This document shows positions 1 through 51,890 of a DNA stretch of 52,030 nucleotides, one piece after another. Origin of the DNA: Tubiluchus corallicola (lineage: Eukaryota; Priapulida; Priapulimorpha; Priapulimorphida; Tubiluchidae); assembly GCA_030141605.1 (NCBI GenBank), contig JAQGDQ010001252.1, positions 1 to 52,030 of the forward strand, given 5' to 3'. The position numbers were made by a program, and so were the translations under genes. The notes under the pieces are model-generated. The model was not told the DNA's origin, did no database searches, and worked only from the letters and a program-made list of their open reading frames with translations. Position 1 is the stretch's first letter. Each line of letters starts with the position of its first letter.

Positions 1-140
1 ATGCTTTTCGCAAAAAATTAGCAGGCACTTTGCCAGTTTATAGTAACTATAGGATATTGATGACTTATAATGATGGATACCGATGAATGGAAAAATGCAG
101 TAAAGGCCAGTTTTTGGTTTCTAAGAAACAAACTGCCTAC

Positions 141-357
141 CTTACCACAATCAGTACAGTTATAAGGTTTGATGTCAGTGTGGGTGAGCAAGTGAGTCTT
201 CAGATTGCTCCTCTGATTGAAACTACGTCCACAGGTAGGGCACTTGTGAGGTGACTCCTCCATGTGAAGAATGCGATGAACAGCCAGCGTGCGAGATTGG
301 CAGAATCCCTTCCCACAATCTAAGCATTTGAATGGCTTTTCTTTCGAGTGAATATAC
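141..357 (-). CDS. Odd-skipped-family zinc-finger gene, exon with fingers 3-5 (left copy)
   Basis: This exon follows a CAG acceptor (358-360 on this strand). It completes the arginine codon begun by the exon at 1346-1590 and encodes [11 protein letters not shown], finger 3 ([19 protein letters not shown]), finger 4 ([19 protein letters not shown]) and the start of finger 5 (YNCTDCGK). The linkers and fingers are those of the odd/bowl/sob/OSR family of nuclear C2H2 transcription factors. The donor is either AAG|GTAGGC (exon ends at 141) or TGTG|GTAAGG (ends at 146). Finger 5 is interrupted here and must continue outside the window. Confidence 0.85.
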
Positions 358-1345
358 CTGCGAAAAGGTAAATAAAATAGCTTTAAAATGTGTATGTAAA
401 CCTTAACCTTTCCCTACAAAGTTATATTAATTTACATTACACTTTGGCAGAATTGAGTAACTAGAAAAGAAAATTCTTAGTAATTTAAATGTATGCACCA
501 ACTGGCAAAACGTCACTAAAGATATTATTAATCTTATTGACAGGATAAAGTAATTTATACTTCTGTCAGTTCTGTTTAATTAGTGAAGTGTGCACTACGA
601 ATGCTCTAATTATTTTTTCCAGTTTTACACAATGCTATCTAAACTTTTTTCAAACGATCTACTGTCAAAATGACTGCACCTCTTCGTGGACGTTTAGCTA
701 TCAAGTTAGCATTCCCTCTGATACAAGCTCTGTGCACAATAAGGCAGCATGTAGGTGATATAAATTTCAAGACTTTTTTTAGCTTTATGTAACTAAAGAG
801 TTTTTTGTTCTATAGTAATAAATTCGTTCGTATAATGGTCAACAAGCTACAAAAATAAGAACTATTTAGTAATGCATCCAAACAAAATGTACCAGAAAAT
901 GATATTACAGGTAGCAGTTTTAATTTTGGTGTAGCTTGTTTCCCACAAAATTATACAAATTGCCGCAATAAACTGCTTTTCACAGAATGAATTTTAAATG
1001 TCCAATGTTGAAAAATTTCCTGGGACTAGCAATATTTTAATGATACAATTAGGCAAGAACAGAAGCGGTTTTTAATGTGAATAATACGCAGAGGCTAGCT
1101 TTTCCCACGACTTAAAATTTACAAAATATAAACTAAGAACAGAATTGCCATTCAACAGTGTAAAAAATAAAACGGTTCTTGCAAAAGTTTTTATTTTAGC
1201 AAACAAGAGAAGACGATGATCTGCATGACAGAAAATTCATAAGGAGGGAAACATCCAAGAGAAGAAGCAATGAATTGTTTTACTGATTATACCTTATGCG
1301 GCATCAAATTACAAAACGTATTTTTCTGAGGAAATCTTAGTGTAC
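358..1345. other. Intron of the odd-skipped-family gene (left copy)
   Basis: AT-rich non-coding stretch between the two zinc-finger exons, mirrored at 50686-51673. I see no transposon termini, tandem repeat or RNA gene in it. The two arms look identical here by eye. Confidence 0.7.
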
Positions 1346-1590
1346 CTGTGATCTCTTAAATGATCTTGACGTCGAAAGGCCTTGTGACATATGTCGCAGG
1401 AGTATGGCCGCTCATCAGTGTGCGTTCTCTCATGAATCAGCAGGTTGTAGGATTTTGTGAAATGTCGGTGGCAGTATTTGCAGATAAATTCCTTCTTGCC
1501 TTTTCTGGCGTTTCCTACCCGCCGTGGTGCTTTGGCGCCTTGTTGGGCACCAGGGAAACTCCCAAAAGTACAAGCTTGAAATCCAAGCAT
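1346..1590 (-). CDS. Odd-skipped-family zinc-finger gene, exon with fingers 1-2 (left copy)
   Basis: Reads [18 protein letters not shown], then a basic stretch, finger 1 ([19 protein letters not shown]) and finger 2 ([19 protein letters not shown]), ending in a phase-2 donor AG|GTAC. The HTDERPYSC linker and the two fingers are diagnostic of the odd-skipped family, in which five fingers (this exon plus the next) is the bowl/sob/OSR2-like arrangement. The ATG directly follows TTTGCTTAG, which is both a plausible splice acceptor and an in-frame stop. The exon may therefore be internal, with an N-terminal exon not found in the window, or a start. Mirror copy at 50441-50685. Confidence 0.88.
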
Positions 1591-1836
1591 CTAAGCAAAA
1601 GATGAAAATAGTATAATATAGTGGCAGCATGTGTAAACTCAGAACTACACTTCCATTTGAAACATTTTTTCCAAGTTTCAGCGACTCTATTGTATTTCGA
1701 GCTCTTTTTATGAAGAAACAGAAAATGAGCAAAAGTAGTTCAAAGCTGCTATGTAATGAACCAATCATTCACGTGATAAGGTCAGTCAGTTTAGTCCGAC
1801 GCCCAATCAGTCAGTTAGTCAACCGAAGACAATTAC

Positions 1837-2513
1837 AGGAACCCCCTCTCTTCCTCCCTGGTGTAGTCCAAAGGAAAGCGGAGCGATACGTTTGGCACCA
1901 GGTTGGCTGCAGGAGCTGCTGGAGTCAGTGAGCATGCTGCACTGGTCCGCCTTCGGGGCTCCACTTCTGATTTGGAAGGTTTACTCATCTACACATGGCC
2001 GTTGGGTCACTTGACCTCCTCCGCCCTCTAGCCGTTGGCTGCGTGTGCAGCTCCTCCGCCTAGTGTCGAGATACAGTGTGAGCATCCCGCCAGCCTACAG
2101 CACCTGGTATTCCTAGGCGGTCACCCATCCAAGTACTAACCAGGCTCTACGTTGCTACGCTGGTGTAGTCCAAAGGAAAGCGGAGCGATACGTTTGGCAC
2201 CAGGTTGGCTGCAGGAGCTGCCGGAGTCAGTGAGCATGCTCCACTGATCCGCCTTCAGGGCTCCACTCCTCTTTTGGAAGGTTTACTCCTCTACACATGG
2301 CTGTTGGGTTGCTTGACCTCCTCCGCCCTCTAGCCGTTGGCTGCTTGTGCAGCTCCTCCGTCTAGTGTTGAGATACAGTGTGGGCATCCTGCAAGCCTAC
2401 AGCACCTGGTATTTCTAGGCGGTCACCCATCCAGGTACTCACCAAGCTCTACGTTGCTTAACTTCGGTGATCAGACGATAACCGGTGTTTTCAACGTGAT
2501 TTGGCCGTAGTTG
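1837..2513 (-). repeat. Tandem 5S-rRNA-derived SINE-like repeat (left copy)
   Basis: Two units in direct order on the minus strand. The unit at 2163-2513 starts with a nearly full-length, diverged 5S rRNA copy (2394-2513) followed by a body of about 230 bp ending in TTTGGACTACACCA. The second unit, 1837-2162, starts inside the 5S region (at GCGTAGCAACGTAGAG) and repeats the same body. The 5S internal promoter boxes (AGCAACGTAGAGC and GGATGGGTGACCGCC) are recognisable in the first unit. Mirror at 49518-50194. Confidence 0.75.
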
Positions 2514-2665
2514 TATAATAGTATTTCTACGTTATTGTAGTGTCGTAATTTGTTGCCGGCTCCAAGGGGTATTCCTGTATAGTTTTTTTTGCATCCATAC
2601 AATCTTCTTCATTTACTGACACATTTGTTACATATTGTGCTAAGAACTGGCATCTACTTATTATA

Positions 2666-3097
2666 CAGTCATTTGCAAAAGTTTAAGACCAAGCTCGAGT
2701 TTTCGGGATTTTCATCATACTGTACCCTGATTGCATCAGATTCTTTGTTGATTACATCATACTGCTAGTGGTCAGACAGGCAGCCATCAAGTGCTGAAGA
2801 CTTGCGAAGAGTTATCAAGGACGTTTGGGTTAAAGAAATTACTTCCGAGTACTGCCAAAACCTAATTTCCAGTATGCCTCTTAGAATGAAGGCAGTGATT
2901 GACAACTTCGGCGGCCATACAAAGTACTAAAATGTTCAAGGACTGTGACTATTTTTGGATAAAAACATACAAACTATGCTGTAGTATATATTTCTAGAAG
3001 AATAAATGAATAGTTTTTAGATGGAACCGTGTCAAACGATGGTTTTGTCAATTTTTATGAACAAATCACTTTGGTCTTAAACTTTTGCAAATGACTG
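2666..3097 (+). mobile_element. Tc1/mariner-type transposon relic with transposase C-terminus (left copy)
   Basis: The 432-bp element is bounded by inverted termini CAGTCATTTGCAAAAGTTTA and its complement, with TA immediately outside the left end. Frame 2811-2930 encodes VIKDVWVKEITSEYC, then LISSMPLRMKAVIDNFGGH and TKY-stop, which matches the C-terminal end typical of Tc1-like transposases (SMPRR...GGHTKY). The catalytic DDE region is missing, so it is a non-autonomous deletion derivative. Mirror at 48934-49365. Confidence 0.85.
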
Positions 3098-3218
3098 CAC
3101 ACATGAATATCTTATCAAAGTTCAGGTTCGAAAGCTCCATTTACATCTCAATAATTTCTTCGTTAACTTTAGCGGGACACGACACCTGGTGAACTAATTG
3201 GACTTCTGTCGTTTTCTG

Positions 3219-25151
<21,933 letters not shown>

Positions 25152-25317
25152 CTGGAACAGAGAAGAAAAAAATCAACATTAAAATAAACTTGCAATATAT
25201 CTAGTAGCTGTCTGTCACTAGTTTAAATGGTAAACAACCTGTTAAACTATGTTAAAAGCGTTAGATTATGATAGATAATTATGTTGATGAATGCTGGCAT
25301 GAAGCCCAGTTAAGGTG

Positions 25318-25559
25318 TGGTGTCACGTGAGCAAGTGATTCAGAAACGAAGCGTAGGCGTCGATGAGCCAAAGCTCGGGGCACGAGATATAAGCCTTGTG
25401 ATGCGCCCAGCTCAGGAGATTGAGTCTGGGAGCTGAGGGACAGCATGCTAGATCAGTGGGCTTGGCATTACTATCTGTTATATTTATTGTGTTTGATGTT
25501 CAATAAATGTGTAGTTTTATAATCTGACTCTTCATAGTTTTGCCATCCCTAAAACACCA
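25318..25559 (+). mobile_element. Possible small solo LTR (left)
   Basis: Begins TGGTGTCACGTGAGC and ends CCCTAAAACACCA, with a TATA-like GAGATATAAGCC and AATAAA (CAATAAATGTG). The layout resembles an LTR, but I find no target duplication. It lies about 170 bp upstream of the acceptor of EOGT's first coding exon. Mirror at 28888-29129. Confidence 0.4.
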
Positions 25560-25589
25560 ATAATCAGCTTTACACAACCAATACAACGA

Positions 25590-26164
25590 ATTATTTTTAT
25601 TATATTACATACATCCATTGAAGGATGGCTTGACTAGTTAACCTTCTTGGTCTTTCGCCATCATATTTCCATTGTGATAATTAAATACATTTACTTGCCT
25701 CAGTTATATCATGAATATGGAAATAAATGCACGTTTTGAATTGAATTGAAAAATTGAGTTTATGTGCAATTTAATTTGTTTCATTGTGTATATAAGTCAC
25801 GGTGGCTGAGTGGTACATGCTTGGCTGCCGATCGAGGGGTTCCGAGTTCGAAATCTACTCATGTCGGTATTTTTCGAGCCACATTCCACTTCAACAGGAC
25901 TCTCTGGTCTCCTTCCTACGTCTGCTCAACCCTAATTGGTCATGTACTGGGGGGTGGGGGTGGAGAAATGTCGTTGAAGCACTGACTGACGGGTCAACCA
26001 CCTATCCTCCTAATGTGTCAAGGTTAAATATATAAAAATGCCTAGATTCCTCACTCCAATTAGCGTATTGAATCATTTTTCTGTTGTTTCTTCACTTTAC
26101 TACACTACCATGGTGCCTGACGGCGCTGTTAATGATGACGACAACAGCCGTTATCTACATCAAA
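25590..26164 (-). mobile_element. 3' end of a non-LTR retroelement with internal tRNA-like block (left)
   Basis: Follows, on the minus strand, the stop codon of the LINE frame at 26129. It ends in a roughly 150-bp block (GTGCATTTATTTCCATATTC ... CAATGGATGTATGTAAT) also found at 13485-13660. Inside, on the opposite strand, is a tRNA-like segment (25796-25866). The mirror runs from 28282 to about 28855. Confidence 0.55.
25796..25866 (+). repeat. tRNA-like SINE head near the palindrome centre (left)
   Basis: TGGCTGAGTGG matches the pol III A box, and GAGTTCGAAATC about 45 bp on resembles a B box. The spacing is tRNA-like, but the acceptor arms do not pair, so this is a tRNA-derived repeat. Mirror at 28580-28650 (minus). 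Confidence 0.5.
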
Positions 26165-26392
26165 ACGAGTCATTAAATGTTTTTTTAATTTAGACTTGAA
26201 TATTGATAAAGAGCTGCTGTGTTTTAGTGATGTCGGTAATGAATTCCAAAGTTGTATTGCTTGCTTAGTAATGGAATTCTTTCCATATTGATTGTTCGTT
26301 CTGATGTTTCTTCAATTTAGTGTTCTGTTATTCATACTGGGGTTTTTAAGAAGTAGGAGCTTATTATGTGATTGTTCATAATCCGTACGATA
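26129..26392 (-). pseudogene. C-terminal remnant of a non-LTR retrotransposon ORF2
   Basis: The minus-strand frame reads DYEQSHNKLLLLKNPSMNNR, a stop, then RNIRTNNQYGKNSITKQAI and QLWNSLPTSLKHSSSLSIF followed by a lysine-rich end and TAA at 26131-26129. The pattern WNSLP...L...S...FK...LK is the conserved C-terminus of LINE reverse-transcriptase proteins (CR1/L2-like). Only the last 36 bases (26129-26164) fall inside the palindrome; the rest is in the spacer. Confidence 0.8.
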
Positions 26393-26779
26393 CAGTTAGC
26401 AACCATAGAGCACTGTGTACCTCTAATCTAGTACACTTTCACTAAAATACCGTGAACTATTTCTTCTAGATCACAGAGATTAACTCCTAGCAACTAGGCC
26501 CATCAAATCATTTTCCGAGTGACTACTCGTTCGAATCTAAAAACTGAACCCACTTCCGGTGTTTGAGATTTGAGAAATTTGCTAAAACCAGTTTCGATCA
26601 TTAGATATTGTTCAGCGCGTAACGTATGCGCTCATTAGCGTTAATAATAACAGGTATTCAGGAATGTAGATGTGGAATTAAGACTCGTCAATGTCTGTGT
26701 CCTCGTGTCAGTTCGTTCTCCCGAGGTTAAGCGAGTCAACAACAGTACATTGTAACGCGCTGATTACAAAATTGTAAAA

Positions 26780-27065
26780 GCAGTATTAATTTCACTGAAC
26801 TGAACACAACTGAGTTTGACGTGAGCTGAGATTACAAAATTGTAAAAGCAGTATTAATTTCACCGAACTGAACACAACTGAATTTGACGCGAGTTGAGGC
26901 AGGGATCATTGTGAAAGTGTCATGGGCGTACATGGTAAGTCTGATTATAATTATGAAACAAAGTAGAATTTTTCAAGGGCGGGTCCAGGATTTTTAGAAA
27001 GGGGGCCCCGGAATGTCAAAGAATGAAACGTTTGGTATATTACCACGGAGTGGACGAGTGCCGGA
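26780..27065. repeat. Direct repeat A in the spacer, copy 1
   Basis: 286 bp, repeated at +642 bp with about 95 percent identity by eye. It contains a smaller internal duplication (CAGTATTAATTTCACTGAAC, again about 66 bp later) and the sequence GGGCGGGTCCAGGATTTT, like the end of a common DNA transposon. Confidence 0.9.
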
Positions 27066-27421
27066 GAAAAAACGTTCTAGCGGCGCCTGGTGGGACTCTC
27101 GAAGGGAGATATACGGTTCTTTAGAAAGGGGAAGAACAGGGCTACACGATGATGTGGGCTATATTTTAGTACACGTCCACTGAGAGGAGTTCCGACGAGT
27201 TAATTAGATGTTCTATTTTCGGCAATTTACGCTTAGAAAACTGCTGATGCAAAGCCATTGTTCTTACGTCATCCATTATACTCTGCCTATAACTTTAATT
27301 CAGTAAAAGCTGCTGCTGGCTTTGCGTTAGGAAAATAAACGAACACCAGGTAGGATGTTCGCGTATTTTTGATTATACGTGTAAATTTATATGCAAAATT
27401 TTTTGCGGGGCCTTTGCTAGT

Positions 27422-27707
27422 GCAGTATTAATTTCACTGAACTGAACACAACTGAATCTGACGTGGGCAGAGATTACAAAATTGTAAATGCAGTATCAAT
27501 TTCACCGAACTGAACACAACTGAATTTGACGCGAGCTAAGGCAGGGATCATTGTGAAAGTGTCTTGGGCGTACATGGTAAGTCTGATTATAATTATGAAA
27601 CAAAGTAGAATTTTTCAAGGGCGGATCCAGGATTTTTAGAAAGGGGGCGCCGGAATGTCAAAGAATGAAACGTTTGGTATATTACCACGGAGTGGACGGG
27701 TGCCGGG
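27422..27707. repeat. Direct repeat A in the spacer, copy 2
   Basis: Second copy of 26780-27065. It begins at GCAGTATTAATTTC and ends at GGACGGGTGCCGGGG. The 356 bp between the copies show no recognised feature. Confidence 0.9.
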
Positions 27708-27795
27708 GATGAGGGCACCCGCTGCGCTCCCTCGATCCGTCTACGTTTTCATTCTTGCTTGCCCCATACAAGTTACCTGGTACTCAATGTCATGA

Positions 27796-28263
27796 TTAAC
27801 CCTTTCAGCCCCAAATTATTTTTTTAATAAGAAAAAAAATTTTCGCTTGATACTTTTGTTCAGTATGTCCATCTTGTTTACATAATAATAATTATTTTTT
27901 CTACCTGTGCCCGTGTGCTAAATATAGCCTGTATCCCACGGGATACATTGGGATTCAATGGAAGCATAAAATTTGCTTCATTTTGCAACTGCTGATCACT
28001 TTTTAAAGTATTTAAGACATTTAGTGTGCATGCTATGCTGATCTGTACAAAGTCGTCTCTAAAGTACTGTACCTTGCGCAGTTTTTTATGCTATGTAGAT
28101 TTTCTAGTTTGCCATTTTATCACCATTTTTAGTCTATTGTTATTGGCTTAAATCAAAACAACTATTAACAGAGCAAATAACTGTCAGTTTTAAAATTTTA
28201 TTAATTTTAGAAGCAGAAAATATTCTCGTATCCCATGGGATACAATGGGTATGAAAGGGTTAA
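27796..28263 (+). mobile_element. TTAA MITE related to piggyBac elements, spacer copy
   Basis: Intact TTAA on both sides (27796-27799 and 28260-28263) with ends CCCTTTCAGCCCC and GGTATGAAAGGG. About 468 bp. It is the best-preserved of the three copies and ends 18 bp before the right arm of the palindrome begins. Confidence 0.85.
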
Positions 28264-28281
28264 GAAATAATCAGTCTGAAG

Positions 28282-28855
28282 TTTGATGTAGATAACGGCT
28301 GTTGTCGTCATCATTAACAGCGCCGTCAGGCACCATGGTAGTGTAGTAAAGTGAAGAAACAACAGAAAAATGATTCAATACGCTAATTGGAGTGAGGAAT
28401 CTAGGCATTTTTATATATTTAACCTTGACACATTAGGAGGATAGGTGGTTGACCCGTCAGTCAGTGCTTCAACGACATTTCTCCACCCCCACCCCCCAGT
28501 ACATGACCAATTAGGGTTGAGCAGACGTAGGAAGGAGACCAGAGAGTCCTGTTGAAGTGGAATGTGGCTCGAAAAATACCGACATGAGTAGATTTCGAAC
28601 TCGGAACCCCTCGATCGGCAGCCAAGCATGTACCACTCAGCCACCGTGACTTATATACACAATGAAACAAATTAAATTGCACATAAACTCAATTTTTCAA
28701 TTCAATTCAAAACGTGCATTTATTTCCATATTCATGATATAACTGAGGCAAGTAAATGTATTTAATTATCACAATGGAAATATGATGGCGAAAGACCAAG
28801 AAGGTCAACTAGTCAAGCCATCCTTCAATGGATGAATGTAATATAATAAAAATAA
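28282..28855 (+). mobile_element. 3' end of the non-LTR retroelement (right)
   Basis: Mirror of 25590-26164. The LINE is cut at 28282, after TTTGATG of the coding frame, while the left side continues another 230 bp into the spacer. The region includes the tRNA-like block 28580-28650 on the minus strand. Confidence 0.55.
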
Positions 28856-28887
28856 TTCGTTGTATTGGCTGTGTGAAGCTGATTATT

Positions 28888-29129
28888 GGTGTTTTAGGGA
28901 TGGCAAAACTATGAAGAGTCAGATTATAAAACTACACGTTTATTGAACATCAAACACAATAAATATAACAGATAGTAATGCCAAGCCCACTGATCTAGCA
29001 TGCTGTCCTTCAGCTCCCAGACTCAATCTCCTGAGCTGGGCGCATCACAAGGCTTATATCTCGTGCCCCGAGCTTAGGCTCATCGACGCCTACGCTTCGT
29101 TTCTGAATCACTTGCTCACGTGACACCAC
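28888..29129 (-). mobile_element. Possible small solo LTR (right)
   Basis: Mirror of 25318-25559, two to four percent different by eye. No target duplication seen. Confidence 0.4.
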
Positions 29130-29295
29130 ACCTTAACTGGGCTTCATGCCAGCATTCATCAACATAATTATCTATCATAATCTAACGCTTTTAACATAGT
29201 TTAACAGGTTGTTTACCATTTAAACTAGTGACAGACAGCTACTAGATATATTGCAAGTTTATTTTAATGTTGATTTTTTTTCTTCTCTGTTCCAG

Positions 29296-48812
<19,517 letters not shown>

Positions 48813-48933
48813 CAGAAAACGACAGAAGTCCAATTAGTTCACCAGGTGTCGTGTCCCGCTAAAGTTAACGAAGAAATTATTGAGATGTAAATGGAGCTTT
48901 CGAACCTGAACTTTGATAAGATATTCATGTGTG

Positions 48934-49365
48934 CAGTCATTTGCAAAAGTTTAAGACCAAAGTGATTTGTTCATAAAAATTGACAAAACCATCGTTTGAC
49001 ACGGTTCCATCTAAAAACTATTCATTTATTCTTCTAGAAATATATACTACAGCATAGTTTGTATGTTTTTATCCAAAAATAGTCACAGTCCTTGAACATT
49101 TTAGTACTTTGTATGGCCGCCGAAGTTGTCAATCACTGCCTTCATTCTAAGAGGCATACTGGAAATTAGGTTTTGGCAGTACTCGGAAGTAATTTCTTTA
49201 ACCCAAACGTCCTTGATAACTCTTCGCAAGTCTTCAGCACTTGATGGCTGCCTGTCTGACCACTAGCAGTATGATGTAATCAACAAAGAATCTGATGCAA
49301 TCAGGGTACAGTATGATGAAAATCCCGAAAACTCGAGCTTGGTCTTAAACTTTTGCAAATGACTG
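48934..49365 (-). mobile_element. Tc1/mariner-type transposon relic (right)
   Basis: Mirror of 2666-3097, TA outside one terminus. It lies 122 bp after the EOGT stop, so it may supply 3'-UTR sequence. Confidence 0.85.
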
Positions 49366-49517
49366 TATAATAAGTAGATGCCAGTTCTTAGCACAATATG
49401 TAACAAATGTGTCAGTAAATGAAGAAGATTGTATGGATGCAAAAAAAACTATACAGGAATACCCCTTGGAGCCGGCAACAAATTACGACACTACAATAAC
49501 GTAGAAATACTATTATA

Positions 49518-50194
49518 CAACTACGGCCAAATCACGTTGAAAACACCGGTTATCGTCTGATCACCGAAGTTAAGCAACGTAGAGCTTGGTGAGTACCTGG
49601 ATGGGTGACCGCCTAGAAATACCAGGTGCTGTAGGCTTGCAGGATGCCCACACTGTATCTCAACACTAGACGGAGGAGCTGCACAAGCAGCCAACGGCTA
49701 GAGGGCGGAGGAGGTCAAGCAACCCAACAGCCATGTGTAGAGGAGTAAACCTTCCAAAAGAGGAGTGGAGCCCTGAAGGCGGATCAGTGGAGCATGCTCA
49801 CTGACTCCGGCAGCTCCTGCAGCCAACCTGGTGCCAAACGTATCGCTCCGCTTTCCTTTGGACTACACCAGCGTAGCAACGTAGAGCCTGGTTAGTACTT
49901 GGATGGGTGACCGCCTAGGAATACCAGGTGCTGTAGGCTGGCGGGATGCTCACACTGTATCTCGACACTAGGCGGAGGAGCTGCACACGCAGCCAACGGC
50001 TAGAGGGCGGAGGAGGTCAAGTGACCCAACGGCCATGTGTAGATGAGTAAACCTTCCAAATCAGAAGTGGAGCCCCGAAGGCGGACCAGTGCAGCATGCT
50101 CACTGACTCCAGCAGCTCCTGCAGCCAACCTGGTGCCAAACGTATCGCTCCGCTTTCCTTTGGACTACACCAGGGAGGAAGAGAGGGGGTTCCT
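49518..50194 (+). repeat. Tandem 5S-rRNA-derived SINE-like repeat (right)
   Basis: The 5S-like head is at 49518-49637: CTACGGCCAAATCACGTTG, then ATCACCGAAGTTAAGCAACG, then GGATGGGTGACCGCC and CCAGGTGCTGTAGGC. Unit 1 ends near 49868. Unit 2 (49869-50194) lacks the first part of the 5S head. It lies between the EOGT 3' end and the zinc-finger exons. Confidence 0.75.
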
Positions 50195-50440
50195 GTAATT
50201 GTCTTCGGTTGACTAACTGACTGATTGGGCGTCGGACTAAACTGACTGACCTTATCACGTGAATGATTGGTTCATTACATAGCAGCTTTGAACTACTTTT
50301 GCTCATTTTCTGTTTCTTCATAAAAAGAGCTCGAAATACAATAGAGTCGCTGAAACTTGGAAAAAATGTTTCAAATGGAAGTGTAGTTCTGAGTTTACAC
50401 ATGCTGCCACTATATTATACTATTTTCATCTTTTGCTTAG

Positions 50441-50685
50441 ATGCTTGGATTTCAAGCTTGTACTTTTGGGAGTTTCCCTGGTGCCCAACAAGGCGCCAAA
50501 GCACCACGGCGGGTAGGAAACGCCAGAAAAGGCAAGAAGGAATTTATCTGCAAATACTGCCACCGACATTTCACAAAATCCTACAACCTGCTGATTCATG
50601 AGAGAACGCACACTGATGAGCGGCCATACTCCTGCGACATATGTCACAAGGCCTTTCGACGTCAAGATCATTTAAGAGATCACAG
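50441..50685 (+). CDS. Odd-skipped-family zinc-finger gene, fingers 1-2 (right copy)
   Basis: Mirror of 1346-1590. 245 bp ending in AG|GTAC. The TAG directly before the ATG serves as a possible acceptor and also closes the frame upstream. The conserved N-terminal region of the family was not found between EOGT and this exon. Confidence 0.88.
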
Positions 50686-51673
50686 GTACACTAAGATTTC
50701 CTCAGAAAAATACGTTTTGTAATTTGATGCCGCATAAGGTATAATCAGTAAAACAATTCATTGCTTCTTCTCTTGGATGTTTCCCTCCTTATGAATTTTC
50801 TGTCATGCAGATCATCGTCTTCTCTTGTTTGCTAAAATAAAAACTTTTGCAAGAACCGTTTTATTTTTTACACTGTTGAATGGCAATTCTGTTCTTAGTT
50901 TATATTTTGTAAATTTTAAGTCGTGGGAAAAGCTAGCCTCTGCGTATTATTCACATTAAAAACCGCTTCTGTTCTTGCCTAATTGTATCATTAAAATATT
51001 GCTAGTCCCAGGAAATTTTTCAACATTGGACATTTAAAATTCATTCTGTGAAAAGCAGTTTATTGCGGCAATTTGTATAATTTTGTGGGAAACAAGCTAC
51101 ACCAAAATTAAAACTGCTACCTGTAATATCATTTTCTGGTACATTTTGTTTGGATGCATTACTAAATAGTTCTTATTTTTGTAGCTTGTTGACCATTATA
51201 CGAACGAATTTATTACTATAGAACAAAAAACTCTTTAGTTACATAAAGCTAAAAAAAGTCTTGAAATTTATATCACCTACATGCTGCCTTATTGTGCACA
51301 GAGCTTGTATCAGAGGGAATGCTAACTTGATAGCTAAACGTCCACGAAGAGGTGCAGTCATTTTGACAGTAGATCGTTTGAAAAAAGTTTAGATAGCATT
51401 GTGTAAAACTGGAAAAAATAATTAGAGCATTCGTAGTGCACACTTCACTAATTAAACAGAACTGACAGAAGTATAAATTACTTTATCCTGTCAATAAGAT
51501 TAATAATATCTTTAGTGACGTTTTGCCAGTTGGTGCATACATTTAAATTACTAAGAATTTTCTTTTCTAGTTACTCAATTCTGCCAAAGTGTAATGTAAA
51601 TTAATATAACTTTGTAGGGAAAGGTTAAGGTTTACATACACATTTTAAAGCTATTTTATTTACCTTTTCGCAG
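50686..51673. other. Intron of the odd-skipped-family gene (right copy)
   Basis: Mirror of 358-1345. AT-rich, no feature recognised. Confidence 0.7.
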
Positions 51674-51890
51674 GTATATTCACTCGAAAGAAAAGCCATT
51701 CAAATGCTTAGATTGTGGGAAGGGATTCTGCCAATCTCGCACGCTGGCTGTTCATCGCATTCTTCACATGGAGGAGTCACCTCACAAGTGCCCTACCTGT
51801 GGACGTAGTTTCAATCAGAGGAGCAATCTGAAGACTCACTTGCTCACCCACACTGACATCAAACCTTATAACTGTACTGATTGTGGTAAG
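51674..51890 (+). CDS. Odd-skipped-family zinc-finger gene, fingers 3-5 start (right copy)
   Basis: Mirror of 141-357. Joins the previous exon in phase 2 to give [12 protein letters not shown]. Finger 5 is cut at CGK by the donor, and the rest lies beyond 52030. Confidence 0.85.

Larger units (their letters stand above)
26165..28281. other. Unpaired spacer at the centre of the palindrome
   Basis: This 2117-bp segment has no reverse-complement partner. It contains a LINE coding remnant (continuing from 26129), two 286-bp direct repeats, and a TTAA-flanked MITE at 27796-28263. I see no intact gene. It lies between the 5' ends of the two divergent EOGT copies, whose first recognised exons begin at 25151 (minus) and 29296 (plus). 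Confidence 0.95.

Noticed and set aside
1629-1931. 100-codon ORF (MCKLRTTLPFETFF...)
   Set aside because: Crosses from intron or intergenic DNA into the SINE-like repeat; no domain, no splice logic.
49518-49637. Functional 5S rRNA gene
   Set aside because: Diverged at many conserved positions and fused to a SINE-like body without a pol III T-run terminator directly after.
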